Shown: positions 1-12,828 of the stretch, one piece after another | How positions within the stretch are numbered: position 1 is the stretch's first letter | How the letters are laid out: the number at the start of each line of letters is the position of its first letter | Source of the DNA: Tillandsia leiboldiana | Taxonomy: Eukaryota > Streptophyta > Magnoliopsida > Poales > Bromeliaceae | Length of the DNA stretch: 64,000 nucleotides | NCBI GenBank assembly: GCA_029204045.2 | Contig: CM055081.1 | Coordinates: 9,291,445 to 9,355,444 of the forward strand | Reading direction: 5' to 3' | Translations under genes and position numbers: made by a program | Notes under the pieces: generated by a model | Database searches by the model: none | The model's input: the letters and a program-made list of their open reading frames with translations, nothing else | What the model was told of the DNA's origin: nothing

Positions 1-256
1 CCGCGTAGAGGGCCCGACCCGCGCTCGCCGTCGGCACGGGGAGGTCCCGCGTGAGCCGTATGCTCCCGTTTCTCAGGTGAGCGTCGCCTATAAGTTTCAG
101 GCTCTCCAGCGTCAATGTCGCGAAATCGAATTTCGTCGCACGCGCACTTTTACTGGATACAAAAGATTGCACGATCAGGAAGAACCACCACCAGAGGAGC
201 GATTTATTATTATTATTATTATTGCCCAGTAATTGCTTCTGCTGCTGCTGTTGCAT
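1..256 (-). CDS. L-type lectin-domain receptor kinase, N-terminal part (runs off the left edge)
   Basis: The minus-strand frame opens at ATG 254-256 and stays open to the window edge, 85 codons. It starts with a Gln-rich stretch and six Asn, then a hydrophobic signal/anchor run (SLLWWWFFLIVQSFVSS, about residues 20-36). The mature part begins the legume-lectin beta-sandwich: FDFATLTLESLKLIGDAHL, then NGSIRLTRDLPVPTASAG and RALY. FDF.TL....L.L.GDAHL.NG.I.LTR.L.VP...AG.ALY is the lectin start of L-type lectin receptor-like kinases and resembles class VIII most (family recall). Such proteins sit in the plasma membrane with an outside lectin domain and an inside Ser/Thr kinase; neither the kinase nor the rest of the lectin is in the window. 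The first ATG lies six codons before the Asn run, and Met is followed directly by CAG repeats. Confidence in the family is high; subclass is inference. Confidence 0.85.
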   Translation of the reverse strand, partial: MQQQQQKQLLGNNNNNNKSLLWWWFFLIVQSFVSSKSARATKFDFATLTLESLKLIGDAHLRNGSIRLTRDLPVPTASAGRALYA

Positions 257-1856
257 TTTTGTTAGGAGAGATCAAGCTAAATTACTCGTTCATCTCTTCA
301 CATTCTAATAATGGTTATAGAGAACGGAGCGAGAGGAAGGAGAGAGAGGGGGAGGAGGATGCTTGGGGTTGAAGGTAGGTGAAGTGGAGTGGAAGTTTTT
401 GGGGGACAGGGAGAGCGTTGGTGAGGAAATGGGGAAGGTAAAAGCATCCAAAGGAGGGGTGAGAGGGACATGTGGCTATGCAGGACGACACGTGTATCGA
501 CTGACCGCAACGGTAAAATAGGAATGCTGATCCAAACTTGTAAACGTGTTTATCTATCTCTAAATTCATTATAATTTATTATAAGACAGTAATAAATTAG
601 TAATATTTATTATTTATAAATAAACCTAGTTACACTTGTGCAGCTATTTACTCTGGTGGAAGAAAAGAAGGAACGGAAAGAGAGAATAAATTGGCTTTTG
701 GTGAGATAGTTACCAGCAACGGCAGGGGCGGAGGATCAATCGAGGAATGTGACCTGCAACCTGCGAGAGCAGTCCTGACATGTAAAACGGGCGGATGCTG
801 ATGCTGATGCTGATGTCGCGGTCATTTAATTCATCTGCACCCACAATTTCCCCATTCCGGGTCTTTTTCCCGTTGACAACTCTCACGTCCACACTACACT
901 CACTCACTCACTCACTCACTCACTCACTCCTGCAACTGACAGCTGGCGTTGTCAAAAATTGCTATCTCTATCTTTCAATCTCATATATACTAGTTTAAAA
1001 TTTTTGACATAGATAAATTTGAACTATTTTAAGCTAAAAATGTCAAATTCACAGGATAGCATTGGGCGTGGAGGTGTGGAGTCCCGGCCCCGATGTAAGA
1101 TGCTGATTTGTGATCTGATGTGGCAGAAGATGGCTGAGTGGGCATGCAGGCTCTGCGCTCGCCACATGCCAATGTTGAGCCTGGGCAAAAACAAGTGCTT
1201 TTTTGGGTCCATATAAGAGCCCTTAAAGCCACATGGGAGTACTCTAGTTTTTTTTTTTTTTAATTTTTTTTTTTTATCATTGCTATTTCAGAAAATGCTA
1301 TTTTAAAACATACTCAATAGAGAATACAAGTATCATAATAGAATTAAGTATTTTTGAGGTCGAATGCTTTACTTAAGATTGTTAGTGTAGAACCACAAGT
1401 ATCAAATTAAAACTTGAATAAACAGATAATAGCTAACTTGATTAGTACAATTGGGGGGCTCCACCAATTGAGGAGGTTGTGATGCATCACCCGTGAAGGA
1501 GAGAAAAAGCCACAAGCCCACTCAACCCGAGGGAGAGAGATGTAATGCAGCCAAAATACCATCTTACCCAGCAACTTTTCACCGTACTCCTCATCCCAAA
1601 CCATCTCCTAACACATTTTTTTTTATTTCTATTACTATTATTATTATTATTGTTCTCAGGATTAATTCCAACACCGTGCCATTGGATTACTCCTCCTCTT
1701 TCTCCTAACTATGTGCTCTTTTTTTCTTTCTTTTTTTTTTTTTTTTTGTGGTAGGGTACACTCCATCTAATTCAATAATATATATTAGGATATTTAGCTA
1801 GTAAGGACAAGAATTAAGAATTTAGAATGAATAAAATATGTATCATACGTTGTTCC

Positions 1857-1894
<38 letters not shown>

Positions 1895-3073
1895 TTGTGG
1901 AATGTATGAGTACGACGCATCGCCTCACTCTTTTTCGCACTCCACTCAACTATTTAGCTTTAGATATGCCTTTCCAAGGGAAATACGTTCCCATCTCTCT
2001 CCTCTTCTTTTTCTAACCTTTTTTTTTTCTATGTAGGTTTAGAGTTTCTCAAATAAAAAAAGAAAAGAAAAAGTGTAGGCTTAAAAAATGTAGCTGCAAT
2101 AAGTTAGAGATTAATTCTCTCTGCGAAAACGCATGTAGGCCCCCACCATTTTTTTACATCGTTTCTTATTTGTATCAACTGATTGGAAATCTTTATACAT
2201 AGCATTTTAGTCCGGATATTCCATTAACAGTTATGATATGGCAAAATCATTTGATATTAAAAACGCTTAAATTTTCACACGTGAATGCATTTTTATAGCT
2301 CCTTTTAAATTTCGATACTTGAAGATGTGGTTGAAGAGGGTTTAAATGAGCTAACAAATGTGTTATCTCAACATGCCATTATTAAATTAAACGAAAAATT
2401 CTAACAAGTGGCCTATTTGAGACAAAACTTAAATGTAGAATTGACATTGTTTAAATTTGTTATACGGAAAATGATTTAAGACACGGAATAAAGTGTAGGG
2501 GTGGTTTTTATAATTAAGCCTACATTTAAACCTATCATTTCTCCATATAATTAAACCTGTCCTTTGTCCGTGGGTTGACAAAATAAAAAAGTTTTCTTCT
2601 AACAAAAGACAGCAGAAGAAACTACATAATCATTGTTCTTGAATAGCAAATGGGAAATGACAGAAACAAGCAGCAAATAAGCTCACCTTTGCTGGCGACT
2701 CGATAATACCGCGAAACGAAAATCGTCGTGCGCATCTGTTCGGAAATTGTATAGTTTGTCGAACGATGACGAAGCTTCGAGCATGAAGGAACCAAGCAAG
2801 TGGTGCTTGAAGAAACAGTCAACATATCTACAACCTAAGCAATAATAATATCAAATTTAAGATTCATCATGCAATAAGTGTGTCGAGTAATCACCTGCTA
2901 AGTTATCTGTTGTGCTGTTTGGAAAATTTGAAACTAGACATTGCTCAAATCGCGCTTTGTTGATATCTCTTTTTTCTTTTTCTTTTTTTTTTTATAAACA
3001 AGAAGTAACCGAATATGAACAATTACTTACCATCTTATAAGAGGGAAGGAAATCTGCTACAAATCTAATTCCT
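257..3073. other. Intergenic spacer between lectin kinase and pseudouridine synthase
   Basis: No gene could be supported. The part next to 257 is the promoter and leader side of the lectin kinase, with a CT-rich minus strand around 330-430. It holds a (CACT)n tetranucleotide tract near 895-928, poly-T at 1248-1275 and 1721-1747, and ATT trinucleotide runs near 1630-1650 and 1868-1893. The 2600-3073 part lies downstream of the pseudouridine synthase stop and may include its 3' UTR. Short open frames here have no recognisable domain. Confidence 0.6.
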
Positions 3074-6000
3074 CTAGACACATTTTCTTTGGTCTCGCTC
3101 GTCTCGAGTTTGCAAGATCAACGGCAATGGTGCAGTGATCTTTAGCATCTGCAGTAATATGCAAGAGTTGCTAGATTAACAAATGAGAAATATATAAAGA
3201 GCAATGCACATAAGAACTATATAATACTTGATATAACCACCGATGAGGAAGTATGCAAAATATAAAACAAACCAACAAAAAACAGCCAATTGCAACTGTA
3301 ATAAGTTTATGATGTAAATCGTAAACTGCTGTAATAAGTGTATGCAGCATGCATGAGGAATTAAGAACAAGCAGGATCGATACATCATTTGTAGTTGGAT
3401 GACAGAGAACAAGCCAGTGTGCATGCAGGTGATAGCCACAGTCCCCAGGAACAGGTTTTAATGGCCTCTGGTAGCCTCTAAACAATAAGATAGCAGAAGA
3501 AAAGGGAATTGTGAATAAAACAGGATAAATGAGAATCAATAACAAATAAATGAAAATTTCTCTATTAGTGGTGGAACAGTGTTGTTATTTTGCCTGATCA
3601 TCGATATAGAAGTAAGTGCTGTAAAAAGTCGGAGAAAGCAGAAAGACGGATGAGCACTGATAGAAAGGCGGTCAAGCAAGTAGATGAGCTTGCTTTCTCG
3701 GCACCATTCTCATATAACTTACAATAAGAAGCTTATAAATGACATAAGATATCTTACCCATCTTCTGCAAAACAACCATTGGTATCTTCTGACTCACAAA
3801 ACTTAGGCTGCCCACCGATTTCATAGAGAGGATCCCCTGATTATAACATTCGGCAATATTTTTTTTAACAATGTTAGATCATTAAAATATGTGAAATGTC
3901 AACCAACATAGTTAACATCTTTTAATCCATATTTACCGCCTCTACAATTGAATACATAAATTTAAAAGTCTACTAGTTGTAAAAGATAAGAGCTAAAAAT
4001 CCAATTCACCTAAAAGAGGGTGCCCAATGAATGCTAGGTGAATCCTAATCTGGTGAGGTCGACCTGAGTGAATTTCAACCTGTAGCATTGATAAGAAGAG
4101 AGATTGCAAAAATTGGAAGCGATCAAGATAAGTAGAGGTCTTGCAAGTTAAAAGAAATTCATAGAAAATAACTTATGCCATCAAATGACCTCAAATGATT
4201 CAGTGGCACAGGTGAAGAATCAACTGGTTTATTAGAACAAAAGTGTAAATGAATGATGTGGCATAAACAATTTACCGTCCTATATTGGCCCAACATGAAA
4301 TACAAATTAAAGAAACCAACTTAAAGAATAAAATTTCAGTTACTCTTTTACACTCAACACTGTAAACTAGCAGATCATAATCAACATGAAAAATATAAAA
4401 CATCAATGGAACCGAGAAGTGTCCAATATCATTGGACCTCCAGGAGAAACAATTTCACAGCATAATACTAGTTAGAAATATTAGTAGAAATGAACGGTAG
4501 AATCTGCAGATATATCCGACCAGTTATGAGACAGTTGCCTAAATGATGATAATGTCATAAAAACATATTTGTATAATCAAGTGGAGTTACTATTTAAGGA
4601 AGGAACTGAATGCCATTTGAGATGTGCAACAGGTCAAGAAGGTGAGGCAAAAAATTAAACATTTCAAACAAAATAACAAAAACATTTTAAATAGTAAAAA
4701 AAGAGTGTAATAAAAGTAGGACAGAACAGCATATACATCTAAACATCAAGTCGGGAAGTACCTGCACGAATGTTTGACTTTTTCCCAGATCTCTCTCAAG
4801 AACACAAACCTTACTCATAGCTGGCTTTCCTGATTTGAGTTTGACAGCAAAAGAAATGAGATGATTGATATGCTTGTGCACATGGGGTTTTCTTATGATG
4901 GCACTACGTAGCATGGGATGAAGACTGAGTTGACCAGAGTCAAAGAATTAAGATCTTGATATCAAGGGAAAGACAAGTTCCAAAAATAATAATAAAATGG
5001 AAACAGAAATGAATATTCCATTCAGCATAAAGAGCACGAGCAACCTGACGAAGATGCAACATATAGCCCGTGAGCTACTCCTGGGTAATGAACTACCCCA
5101 ATAGGCTGGTTGATTTCAACCTGCAATTTGCAAAGAACAATAAGAGTAAAACTGAGAAACACAGACACAACAAAACTCCCAATGTGGAAAAAACATAAGA
5201 CAAATAAGACTATCTCAGCCTATAATTTGTAAATATTGCATCTCCACTTAACATGTAGAATGGCAATGTCTGGCCAAACGAAATAGAGCCAGATTTGAGC
5301 CAGCAACTAAAGGACCACGATTTGTTGAGATATCCTAAGATCTCAGAAAAGACCAATTCAATCTTTCTTAAAGTAGATATGGCAAGAAAAAAGTCAAAAG
5401 GATTAGCATAATAAGCATTACTTTCTTAAGATGGACATAAGGTCGGTCTAGATTGCATTGCAACACCTACTGATGCTGGTCTATATAGATTTAATGCTAT
5501 ATGAGCAAATGCTACCTCATCCTTTTCAAGCACTCCTGTAACCAACGCTCGGTAGAATTTTGAAATTCGGCGTGCTTTATGAAACTCTGATTCATCTCTA
5601 CAAGTTCAATTGGAACATTGAAGGACACAATCATACGGAGTAGAAAATAGTTTAAATCCAACACTAGGAAGAAGAAAAATTAAAAATATGTAGATATATG
5701 AGCAAGTTAAATGACATATTTTCACCTCTCAACTCTACCATTTGCTGTGCCCTCGGCAAAATAAGAAGCGAGCTGAACTTTAGCCAACTTTGTCTTCGCA
5801 CAGAGTAATATACCTGCCACAGAGCAGCTACTGATGGTAAAATACAACATTTGGTTCAAAACTCCAGGAAAAGCAGAGAAAAATATGTCAAAGACATGAT
5901 ATCATACAAATCGTAAACCTAAAGAACAACTAACAATTGCGCAACTTACCATCCTTAACATTTTGTTGTTCTAGTTGTGATGACAAGTTACATGTCGTAA

Positions 6001-7850
6001 TCATAGAGAATAAGTTGCATGCAAATCAATTTGTATGGTTCGAACACATCTAACGTAAATAACATAGAAATGAGTGGCTTAATTCCACATGAAAATGTTA
6101 AAAGGGAGAGCGTGACGAACACTGGCATAGGAAAAGCTGCTGAGAAATAAAGGACGGCATGTGATTTGAGAAAAAACTCATAAGAAACAAAAAATGAGCA
6201 GAGTAGAATCAAAATAGCCAATACCGGCGCATTTGGTGACCTTGTTAGCAAGTGAAGTATGGAAGATTGAACGAAATGAATATTCAAACACAACTAGTCT
6301 GTTTTCAGCACTAGCACAGCAAAGGAAACTTCTAAAGGAATTCAAAAACTAGTATCTTAAACGATATTATTACCTTTAAGAAATAAAATTACATTTGACA
6401 CAGGTAAATAAAAACAGACCTGATGTGCCCCTTCCCAAGCGATGAACGGGTACTGGATGTGCTTGCGCGGGTTTTTTTTTCGGACAACATGATATTGTAT
6501 TATTCCAATCTTTCCACTGAAGCTGCATTAACACAGTACGCTGCTGGAAAAGCCCTCCAGGTAGAACTTGCAAACCCGAAGGTTTATTAATAGCAATCTG
6601 AAATAACAATAACCGCCTTTAGTCTATTTTCTTAAGACTAAAAAACGGCACAACTAAAAGAGTAATTGGGAAACAGTGAGTGGCTTCGAGTGGCCTGAAA
6701 ATTTAAAACACCAAAATTACAACTTGTTCATTATGTTAAGTAAGCTGAAGTTCATTTCCGCGTAAACAATGCTAACAATCACGAACATTCTGACAAATTC
6801 TGTGTACCAAATTTCTTAAAGCTTGATCAATAACAGGATGATGGCCTGAAAATTTAAAACACCAAAATTACAACTTGTTCATTATGTTAAGTAAGCTAAG
6901 TTCATTTCCGCGTAAACAATGCTAACAATCACGAACATTCTGACAAATTCTGTGTACCAAATTTCTTAAAGCTTGATCAATAACAGGATGATTACAGATT
7001 AATCCATAAAAAATAAAATTTGATTAAAAACTACCGAAAATTATTTGAACTGCTAGAAATTATTGAACACACACTCTCTACCATATCATCATCTTCATAG
7101 AGGACTGGAAGCAAATGCGGCGCATCGGGCTCCTTCCACGGTAGACGGTGATACACCACTCTCGAACCGTCTCTAGATGAAGTTACAAGGTGTAATTTGG
7201 TATAAGAAACAAATAAACCAAACATGGGGATTCAGATAACAACTCAAGCAAAAATTGAAGTAATAAAAAGGTACTAGTTTTGGAACCTTAGTACATTGCT
7301 GGGATCTCCAACCACTACACCATCAACCGTAATCTACAAACCACAAAAAAACGTAGTCATCTCACACAATGCAGAGCGATTTACAAAGAAAACAATCTGA
7401 ATCATACCTGCCCACTCCGAATCCTCTGAATCCAACTGTAAAAATCAGAAAGTTAGAGATCAATGAAGAAATTGAAACAGGTATAGGGGAATTAGGGATT
7501 GGAGAGGAGACTCACCCGTCGCGTGGGGCGGAGCTGTTGTAATTGGAGTAGAACTCGATCAAAGTGACACCTGCCCCAATTTTAGGAGAAAGAACGCGAG
7601 AGAGAAAAAAATAAACCAAAAAAAAAGGGAAACAAAAATCGATTGTAAAAGACGATTAGAGAGAGAGAAGGGGGAGGATGAGGAAGGGAATCGAACATGC
7701 GTGAGCGCATCGAATCACGTCGGTGTACGACAAGCCCTCGTTGAGCTCCGGCCACGGTCGCCCGAACATGTATGTCGGCGGCGGCGGCGGCGTCGTGCGG
7801 TGGGAAGTGTCGGCGTCGGCGTCGGCGGCGTCGGCGGCGGAGGAGGCCAT
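3074..7850 (-). CDS. RNA pseudouridine synthase, RluA family (plant RNA pseudouridine synthase 5-like)
   Basis: Fourteen exons join into a 394-aa frame: 7697-7850, 7516-7570, 7408-7435, 7287-7333, 7082-7172, 6420-6597, 5726-5813, 5516-5597, 5045-5120, 4762-4829, 4010-4079, 3758-3836, 3384-3477, 3074-3148, all with GT-AG ends. I chose the ATG at 7850, a Met inside an upstream-extended frame, because it opens an Ala/Asp-rich leader before PTYMFGRPWPELNEGLSYTDV. An S4-like RNA-binding segment follows (GWIQRIRSGQITVDG..VVYHRLPWKEP), then the catalytic fold: AINKPSGLQVLPGG, HPVPVHRLGRGTSG, SKFYRALVTG, VEIHSGRPHQIRIHLAFIGHPL and a PVPGDCGYHLHAHWL tail. RluA enzymes isomerise uridine to pseudouridine in RNA. 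The usual HRLD motif reads HRLG here, so the expected catalytic Asp is absent at that position. The target RNA and organelle cannot be told from sequence. Intron 5 carries a tandem duplication. Confidence 0.93.
6691..6991. repeat. Tandem direct duplication of about 150 bp in an intron
   Basis: Copy 1 is 6691-6841 and copy 2 is 6842-6991, head to tail. By eye they differ by one base (GCTGAAGTT against GCTAAGTT), so the duplication is recent. It lies wholly inside intron 5 of the pseudouridine synthase gene and does not touch splice sites. It could also be an assembly artefact. Confidence 0.95.
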
Positions 7851-9394
7851 GGAAGCGCGAATGAGTTTGGGCTTTGTACTCGAGTCCAAATGAGAAAAAA
7901 TTTCCCTGAACCTGATCGGGTGAACCAGGTAAACAAACCAGGTTTTTTTTTTTTTTTAAGTACCCTTTTGAATATATATATATATAAAAAACTGAATATA
8001 CAAATATTTCATAATCGATCTTTTTAATTTTAAAGGGTACAAAAACTAAACTGATTTAGCCAAGGGAGAAAAGTACACTTAATTTGCATGGCATTAAATT
8101 CTTACTGTGTTTGATTAGTTCGTTACGATTTAAAATTCATCGAGGACATCCGGGTATTAATGGCACTTGTCTACTTGCAGCAACTGCAATGCCCCCACAT
8201 GTTGCAGCATTGACTAGTGGTCCCGTTATTTGCGACGGTGTCTCGACCAGTAAACAAAAAAAATTTACATAAGATCACTGTAATTTGTTTTCGTAATTTC
8301 ACGTGATTGATTAATTAGCTCAGTATTCGTAAACTATCATATTAGAATTTTCTCATTAATAGTGGTCAAACTATGAATATCTGAATCTCGTTGTCTCGCA
8401 AAGTGGAAACACCATTTATAGTCGCTCAAAGCCCAGCGTACTTGCTCCGATTCTTAAAACTAGATAACATTACATGAGGTATTAAAGTTATGGCATTACT
8501 GTTTGGGTAACTGATGAGGACATGACATTTGAGTTACAAAAAGTTCACAGTTTTTTCTTTTCTTTTTCTTAAAGTTCACTGTGTTGAAAGGGATGGATTT
8601 GGTGAATTGTTCTTTGACCCTAACAGGAGGATCTTTACGCAAATTCCAAGGTAGTTGAAGCAAAATAATGCTACCATGCAAACACAAGTTCTACACCTAC
8701 ATCTCTAACTTAAGCACTACACTATAGAGTAAAATTACTACAGTGTGCTTAATTATAGGATTAGGTACAACATTGGAACTCCTATTTCTGGGACTCAAGA
8801 GTACCATATTTGCGCTCTTTTTTTTCTATCTCTCTCTTATGAGGAGAAACAAAGAGAATCACTTGCATGTTGAAGTTAATACTTTTTAATTTGTACCAGG
8901 ACCACATTCATGCAGGCTCCTGAACTTTTGAGGCTGATGAAGATGAGATCTCATGACTCTCGAATGATTCTAGAAAACGAAGGTTGTAGCAAATCCCTAC
9001 AACCAAGGTATGTGCTACGTAGACGATCATAGTTTGGACAACAAATAGCGTAGTGCCACGTAACAATTATGTTGATGAAGCGCATAAACTAACTACTGTA
9101 TGATCATACCAACGTTTAGAAGTTAACCAGAATAATTTTTTTTTTAAAAAAAAAAAAAAAAACTCACGTGGCCTGGATGGTTCGCCCACTCGTGCAGTTC
9201 CCTTCTTCTCTCCTCCATTATTTTACTCTCTTCGATGCGAGACGAGGAAACGGCGACTCGAGTGTAACGGAGAGGTAATTAAGGGCTACGGTAACTGACA
9301 AATGGGGCCCACGCAACAGGCGTGACACACAAGGCAGTTACATGGAAGACGATCATGTTTCGTGTCTTATCTACTGTTTGTTGTACAGTTCCAG

Positions 9395-9431
<37 letters not shown>

Positions 9432-9744
9432 CAGCAGGAAATACGCTAACGCAAACCACTCGGAATTTTTTTTCCATGCACCCGGTTCACCACGTAATTC
9501 GTACACTGCAGCCCCATCTCCCTCCATTAGCTGGATGGATTAGAGCGGAATGGTGCGGTGTGCGGATGGCATGGTGCACCGGGTTCAGGGAAAGTTGTTT
9601 TTGGAGCGACCATGAGTGTAACGCTCCCTCCTCCTCTTGTCGGTTGGTTTTACTATAATAGTATCGCTGCACTGAACTCTTGTGCCTTTTTTTTTTTGCT
9701 CGATCCGAATCCGAGGTGGCGAGAGCGCGGCCGCGGCGGATGCG
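7851..9744. other. Divergent intergenic region
   Basis: This lies between the start codons of the pseudouridine synthase (minus) and the protamine-like gene (plus) and should hold both promoters. Visible: poly-T at 7942-7956 and a short (AT)n at 7974-7985; a T/A tract at 9138-9162; a (GA)n run at 9399-9425; and TACTATAATAGTA, a 13-bp palindrome with TATA-like character, at 9651-9663 about 80 bp before the plus-strand ATG. I see no supported gene. Confidence 0.5.
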
Positions 9745-11022
9745 ATGAGGCCCGCGGCGGGGGCGACGCCGAAGGCGGCGGTGGCGTCGAGCCCGGGGCG
9801 CCCCGAGAAGCTACCGGCGCCGGGGCTCGCGCGCCTTCTCAGCCGCAAGATGCGCGGCCGGGGCCGGGGCCGCGGCGCCGCCTCCTCCGCAGCAGCAGCC
9901 GCCGCAGCAGCCGCGCGTTCCAGCCCGATGTTCGTCGCTCGGAGCCGGAGCGTCGGCCCAGCCGCAGCCGCCGCGGCTGCGGCCGCGGAGGCGGAGGGAG
10001 GGGAGCCCTCGTCCCCCAAGGTCACGTGCATCGGGCAAGTGCGGATTCGGAAGGGAAACAGGGGCGAGAAGAGGGCGAACCCTAGCAAGTCCAAGGCGAA
10101 GGCCAAGGTCAAGGCGAAGGCCTCGACGATAATGGCGATCGCGCGGTGCCGTTGCCTGCAGAGGGCGATCCTCTGCGGCGGCGGCGGAGGCGGCGGCGAG
10201 TTGTGCGCGCGGAAGCCGAAGAGCTGGCGCGCGCCGCAGCGGAGGGGAGCGCTGTGGCGGCGGTTAGGGTTGAGCTTCGGATCCGAAGAGGAAAAGAGCT
10301 GCTCGGGGAGCAAGGGGTTCGAGAAGGAAGGGGCGGGTTCGGGTGCGGGTTTCATGGCGGCGAGGTCGGAGATCGGCTCGGTCGAGATCAAATCCAATCG
10401 CGGAGAAATTGGCGACGGAAACTACGAAGAAGAAGGAGAGGAATCGGAGCGCGCGGAGGAGGAGGATGAGGAGGAGGAGGAGGAGAGCGCGCGGTTCGTG
10501 TCGCCCGCAAAAGCCACGACGCCCCCGAAGAACGCGCTTCTGCTGATGCGGTGCCGATCCGCGCCGCACAACCGCGCGTCGGCCCTGGCGACCGCGCGGT
10601 TCGCGATCTCCCCCGATCTGGCGAAGCGATCGCCCTCGCCCGCAGCGGCGGCGGCGGCGGCGGAGGAAGAGGGGCAAGAGGAAGCAGCGAAGTTTGATGA
10701 GAGAAGAGAGGAGCGAGGTGTCCACGGTGATGAGGAGAAAGAGGACGAAGATGATGATAATGATAATGATAATGATAATGATGATGATGATGATGATGAG
10801 GAGGAGGAGGAGGAGATGAGGTGTTCGTCGTCGCGGCCATTGGTGCTGACGAGGTGCAAGTCGGAGCCGGCGAGGAGGGCGGCGAAGATGGTGGCGGCGG
10901 AGGCGGCGAGCTGCTTCTGGAACAACGGCGGAAGCTGCGGCGGAGGGAGGCGGAGGAGGGTGGCTCCGCCGCCGCCGCCGCCGCCGCCGCCGCTTCGGGA
11001 CGAGCGGACCCCACCGCGCTGA
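9745..11022 (+). CDS. Plant 'protamine P1 family'-like protein, single exon
   Basis: A 425-aa frame starts at ATG 9745; a further in-frame upstream Met exists at 9682, but MRPAAGATPK.. matches the family start. Motifs in order: ASSPGRPEKLPAPGLARLL and an RGRGRGRG stretch (residues 15-45), SSPMFVARSRSV (about 60), EPSSPKVTCIGQVRIRKG (about 88-105) followed by a Lys/Ala-rich run, CRCLQRAILC, an acidic Glu/Asp/Asn low-complexity region, and two copies of L-x-RC-(R/K)-S-x-P (LMRCRSAPH and LTRCKSEPA). The set SPGRPEK / SPMFV / EPSSPKVTCIGQVR / RCKSEP is typical of a plant-only group annotated as protamine P1-like because of Arg richness (family recall). Function is unknown. Coding DNA is very GC-rich with Ala, Gly, Glu and Pro runs, so repeat lengths may vary. 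Confidence 0.8.
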   Translation: MRPAAGATPKAAVASSPGRPEKLPAPGLARLLSRKMRGRGRGRGAASSAAAAAAAAARSSPMFVARSRSVGPAAAAAAAAAEAEGGEPSSPKVTCIGQVRIRKGNRGEKRANPSKSKAKAKVKAKASTIMAIARCRCLQRAILCGGGGGGGELCARKPKSWRAPQRRGALWRRLGLSFGSEEEKSCSGSKGFEKEGAGSGAGFMAARSEIGSVEIKSNRGEIGDGNYEEEGEESERAEEEDEEEEEESARFVSPAKATTPPKNALLLMRCRSAPHNRASALATARFAISPDLAKRSPSPAAAAAAAEEEGQEEAAKFDERREERGVHGDEEKEDEDDDNDNDNDNDDDDDDEEEEEEMRCSSSRPLVLTRCKSEPARRAAKMVAAEAASCFWNNGGSCGGGRRRRVAPPPPPPPPPLRDERTPPR

Positions 11023-11568
11023 CCCAGACGAATTTCCCGCCTCAGTGTCCCTCTCTCTGTGTTTTCTTTATTGTAATTTTTATTTTATTTTATTTTGCGG
11101 GGGGTGGGTATTAGAGGATTGTTAATTCGTGCGTTTGATGTGTTCGTTTGTTGGTTAATTTGTTTAGCTGAACTGTTGTTGTATGGCTCGGATGTATAAA
11201 AAGCATACATAGGGTTTTGTGGAGCGTAGTACTGATCTAAGTTTAAGTAATTGGATGCCATCGTCTTCTCGAGATCTGCTACTTCTGAGAGATAGAGGGA
11301 GAGAGAAAAAGAGTGGTGGGATAGATGATGTAGATTGATAGATGGGAAGTAATAGAAAGAAAAGACAATCAGGTAAATGTGCGTAAAGAAGAAGTTTACG
11401 TGTGTCCGTACGTCTTGTGACAAAGTAAACAAAGCAAGCTTCGCGTCATATGTCATGGTCAGCACGTGCCAACGAGATCGTACTTCTTTTGCATCAGGGG
11501 AAATGCGATGTTAGCGTAAAACCTCTAGATTAGCTATATAATAATTTATATATATATATATATATATA

Positions 11569-11852
<284 letters not shown>

Positions 11853-12780
11853 CTACAGATTCTCATAATTTACTTATTTTGTTAATTTTATCCGTATATT
11901 TATAAACTAAAATACATCTTACATTCCATCTTTTTTTTCTTTCTTCTAATGTTATTCACTTTTTTACCACAATTAATTTGATTTTTTTTGTTTTGTAAAT
12001 TTTAGAATAAAAGAGGTGTAAAACTTTGGGTGCACTATTCCTATAACAACAAGCTTTTAGGCACATAATTATTTTTATATTTTTACCTGATATATTTTCA
12101 AGTTGAGGTAGTTCATAGCGAGACACGTGGGGTCCACTCCATTTGCGTAGTGCGGACACGGCGTGCGCGCACCACGTGCGGACCCCTAATAAGAAAAAAA
12201 AAAAAATGTATTTGTACAAATAATAATAATAATAATTTGTACATCACACATTCTATTTTTTCAATAGGTTGGTATGATGTATATTTTTTGAGCAATCTTA
12301 TATATACATTTAAAATAAAATGTATATTACACATTTCATTCCATTGCATTCAAGAGTGAAGACTAATTCACCGGTCATTTCGAAATGATCGATAAAATTT
12401 ACTCCATTCTTAAATAGATGGAGTAGAAGATGTACAACTTATTTAAAATATATATTTAGTATTGATCATTTTTTTTTTTTTTTTTTTTTTTGAATTTACA
12501 AAAAACATTACTAATAAGAGAAAGGCAGTGGAGGCTGATCGCTGATGCAGAGGAAGTGACTAATCGGTCAATCGCCCGTTGTAGCCACTGCGATGATTTG
12601 ATTTGTTACTGACGGAGATATCCTTTCCTACAGAAAAATGACACCAATGGGGACATTTTTTTTTTTTACTGCACATAGGTTAGATTTATCTGATTAATTT
12701 CAATTGAATACAATCTTACTTAGATAATAAAAAATCAGTCATCAGATCAAATTTACTTTACTAACAAAAAATAGTTGCTA

Positions 12781-12828
12781 ATAGTTAAATACATTTTAAA
12801 GATTAATCTTAAAAATGTATTTAACTAT
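12781..12828. repeat. 48-bp near-perfect palindrome
   Basis: ATAGTTAAATACATTTT is mirrored by AAAATGTATTTAACTAT around a centre AAAGATTAATCTT. Weaker symmetry continues outward (AAAAATAGTTGCT on the left, AGCTACCTTTTT on the right), so this may be the core of an old small inverted-repeat element. Confidence 0.8.

Noticed and set aside
2622..2825. Possible extra last exon of the pseudouridine synthase
   Set aside because: The family-like C-terminus already ends with a stop at 3074, and this frame shows no similarity.
9585..10397. Long antisense open frame opposite the protamine-like gene
   Set aside because: It is a by-product of GC-rich, stop-poor codons in the real gene; it has no domain, only low-complexity Ala, Ser and Pro.
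11085..11465. Minus-strand 126-aa frame downstream of the protamine-like gene
   Set aside because: AT-rich, in the 3' flank, with no family resemblance.
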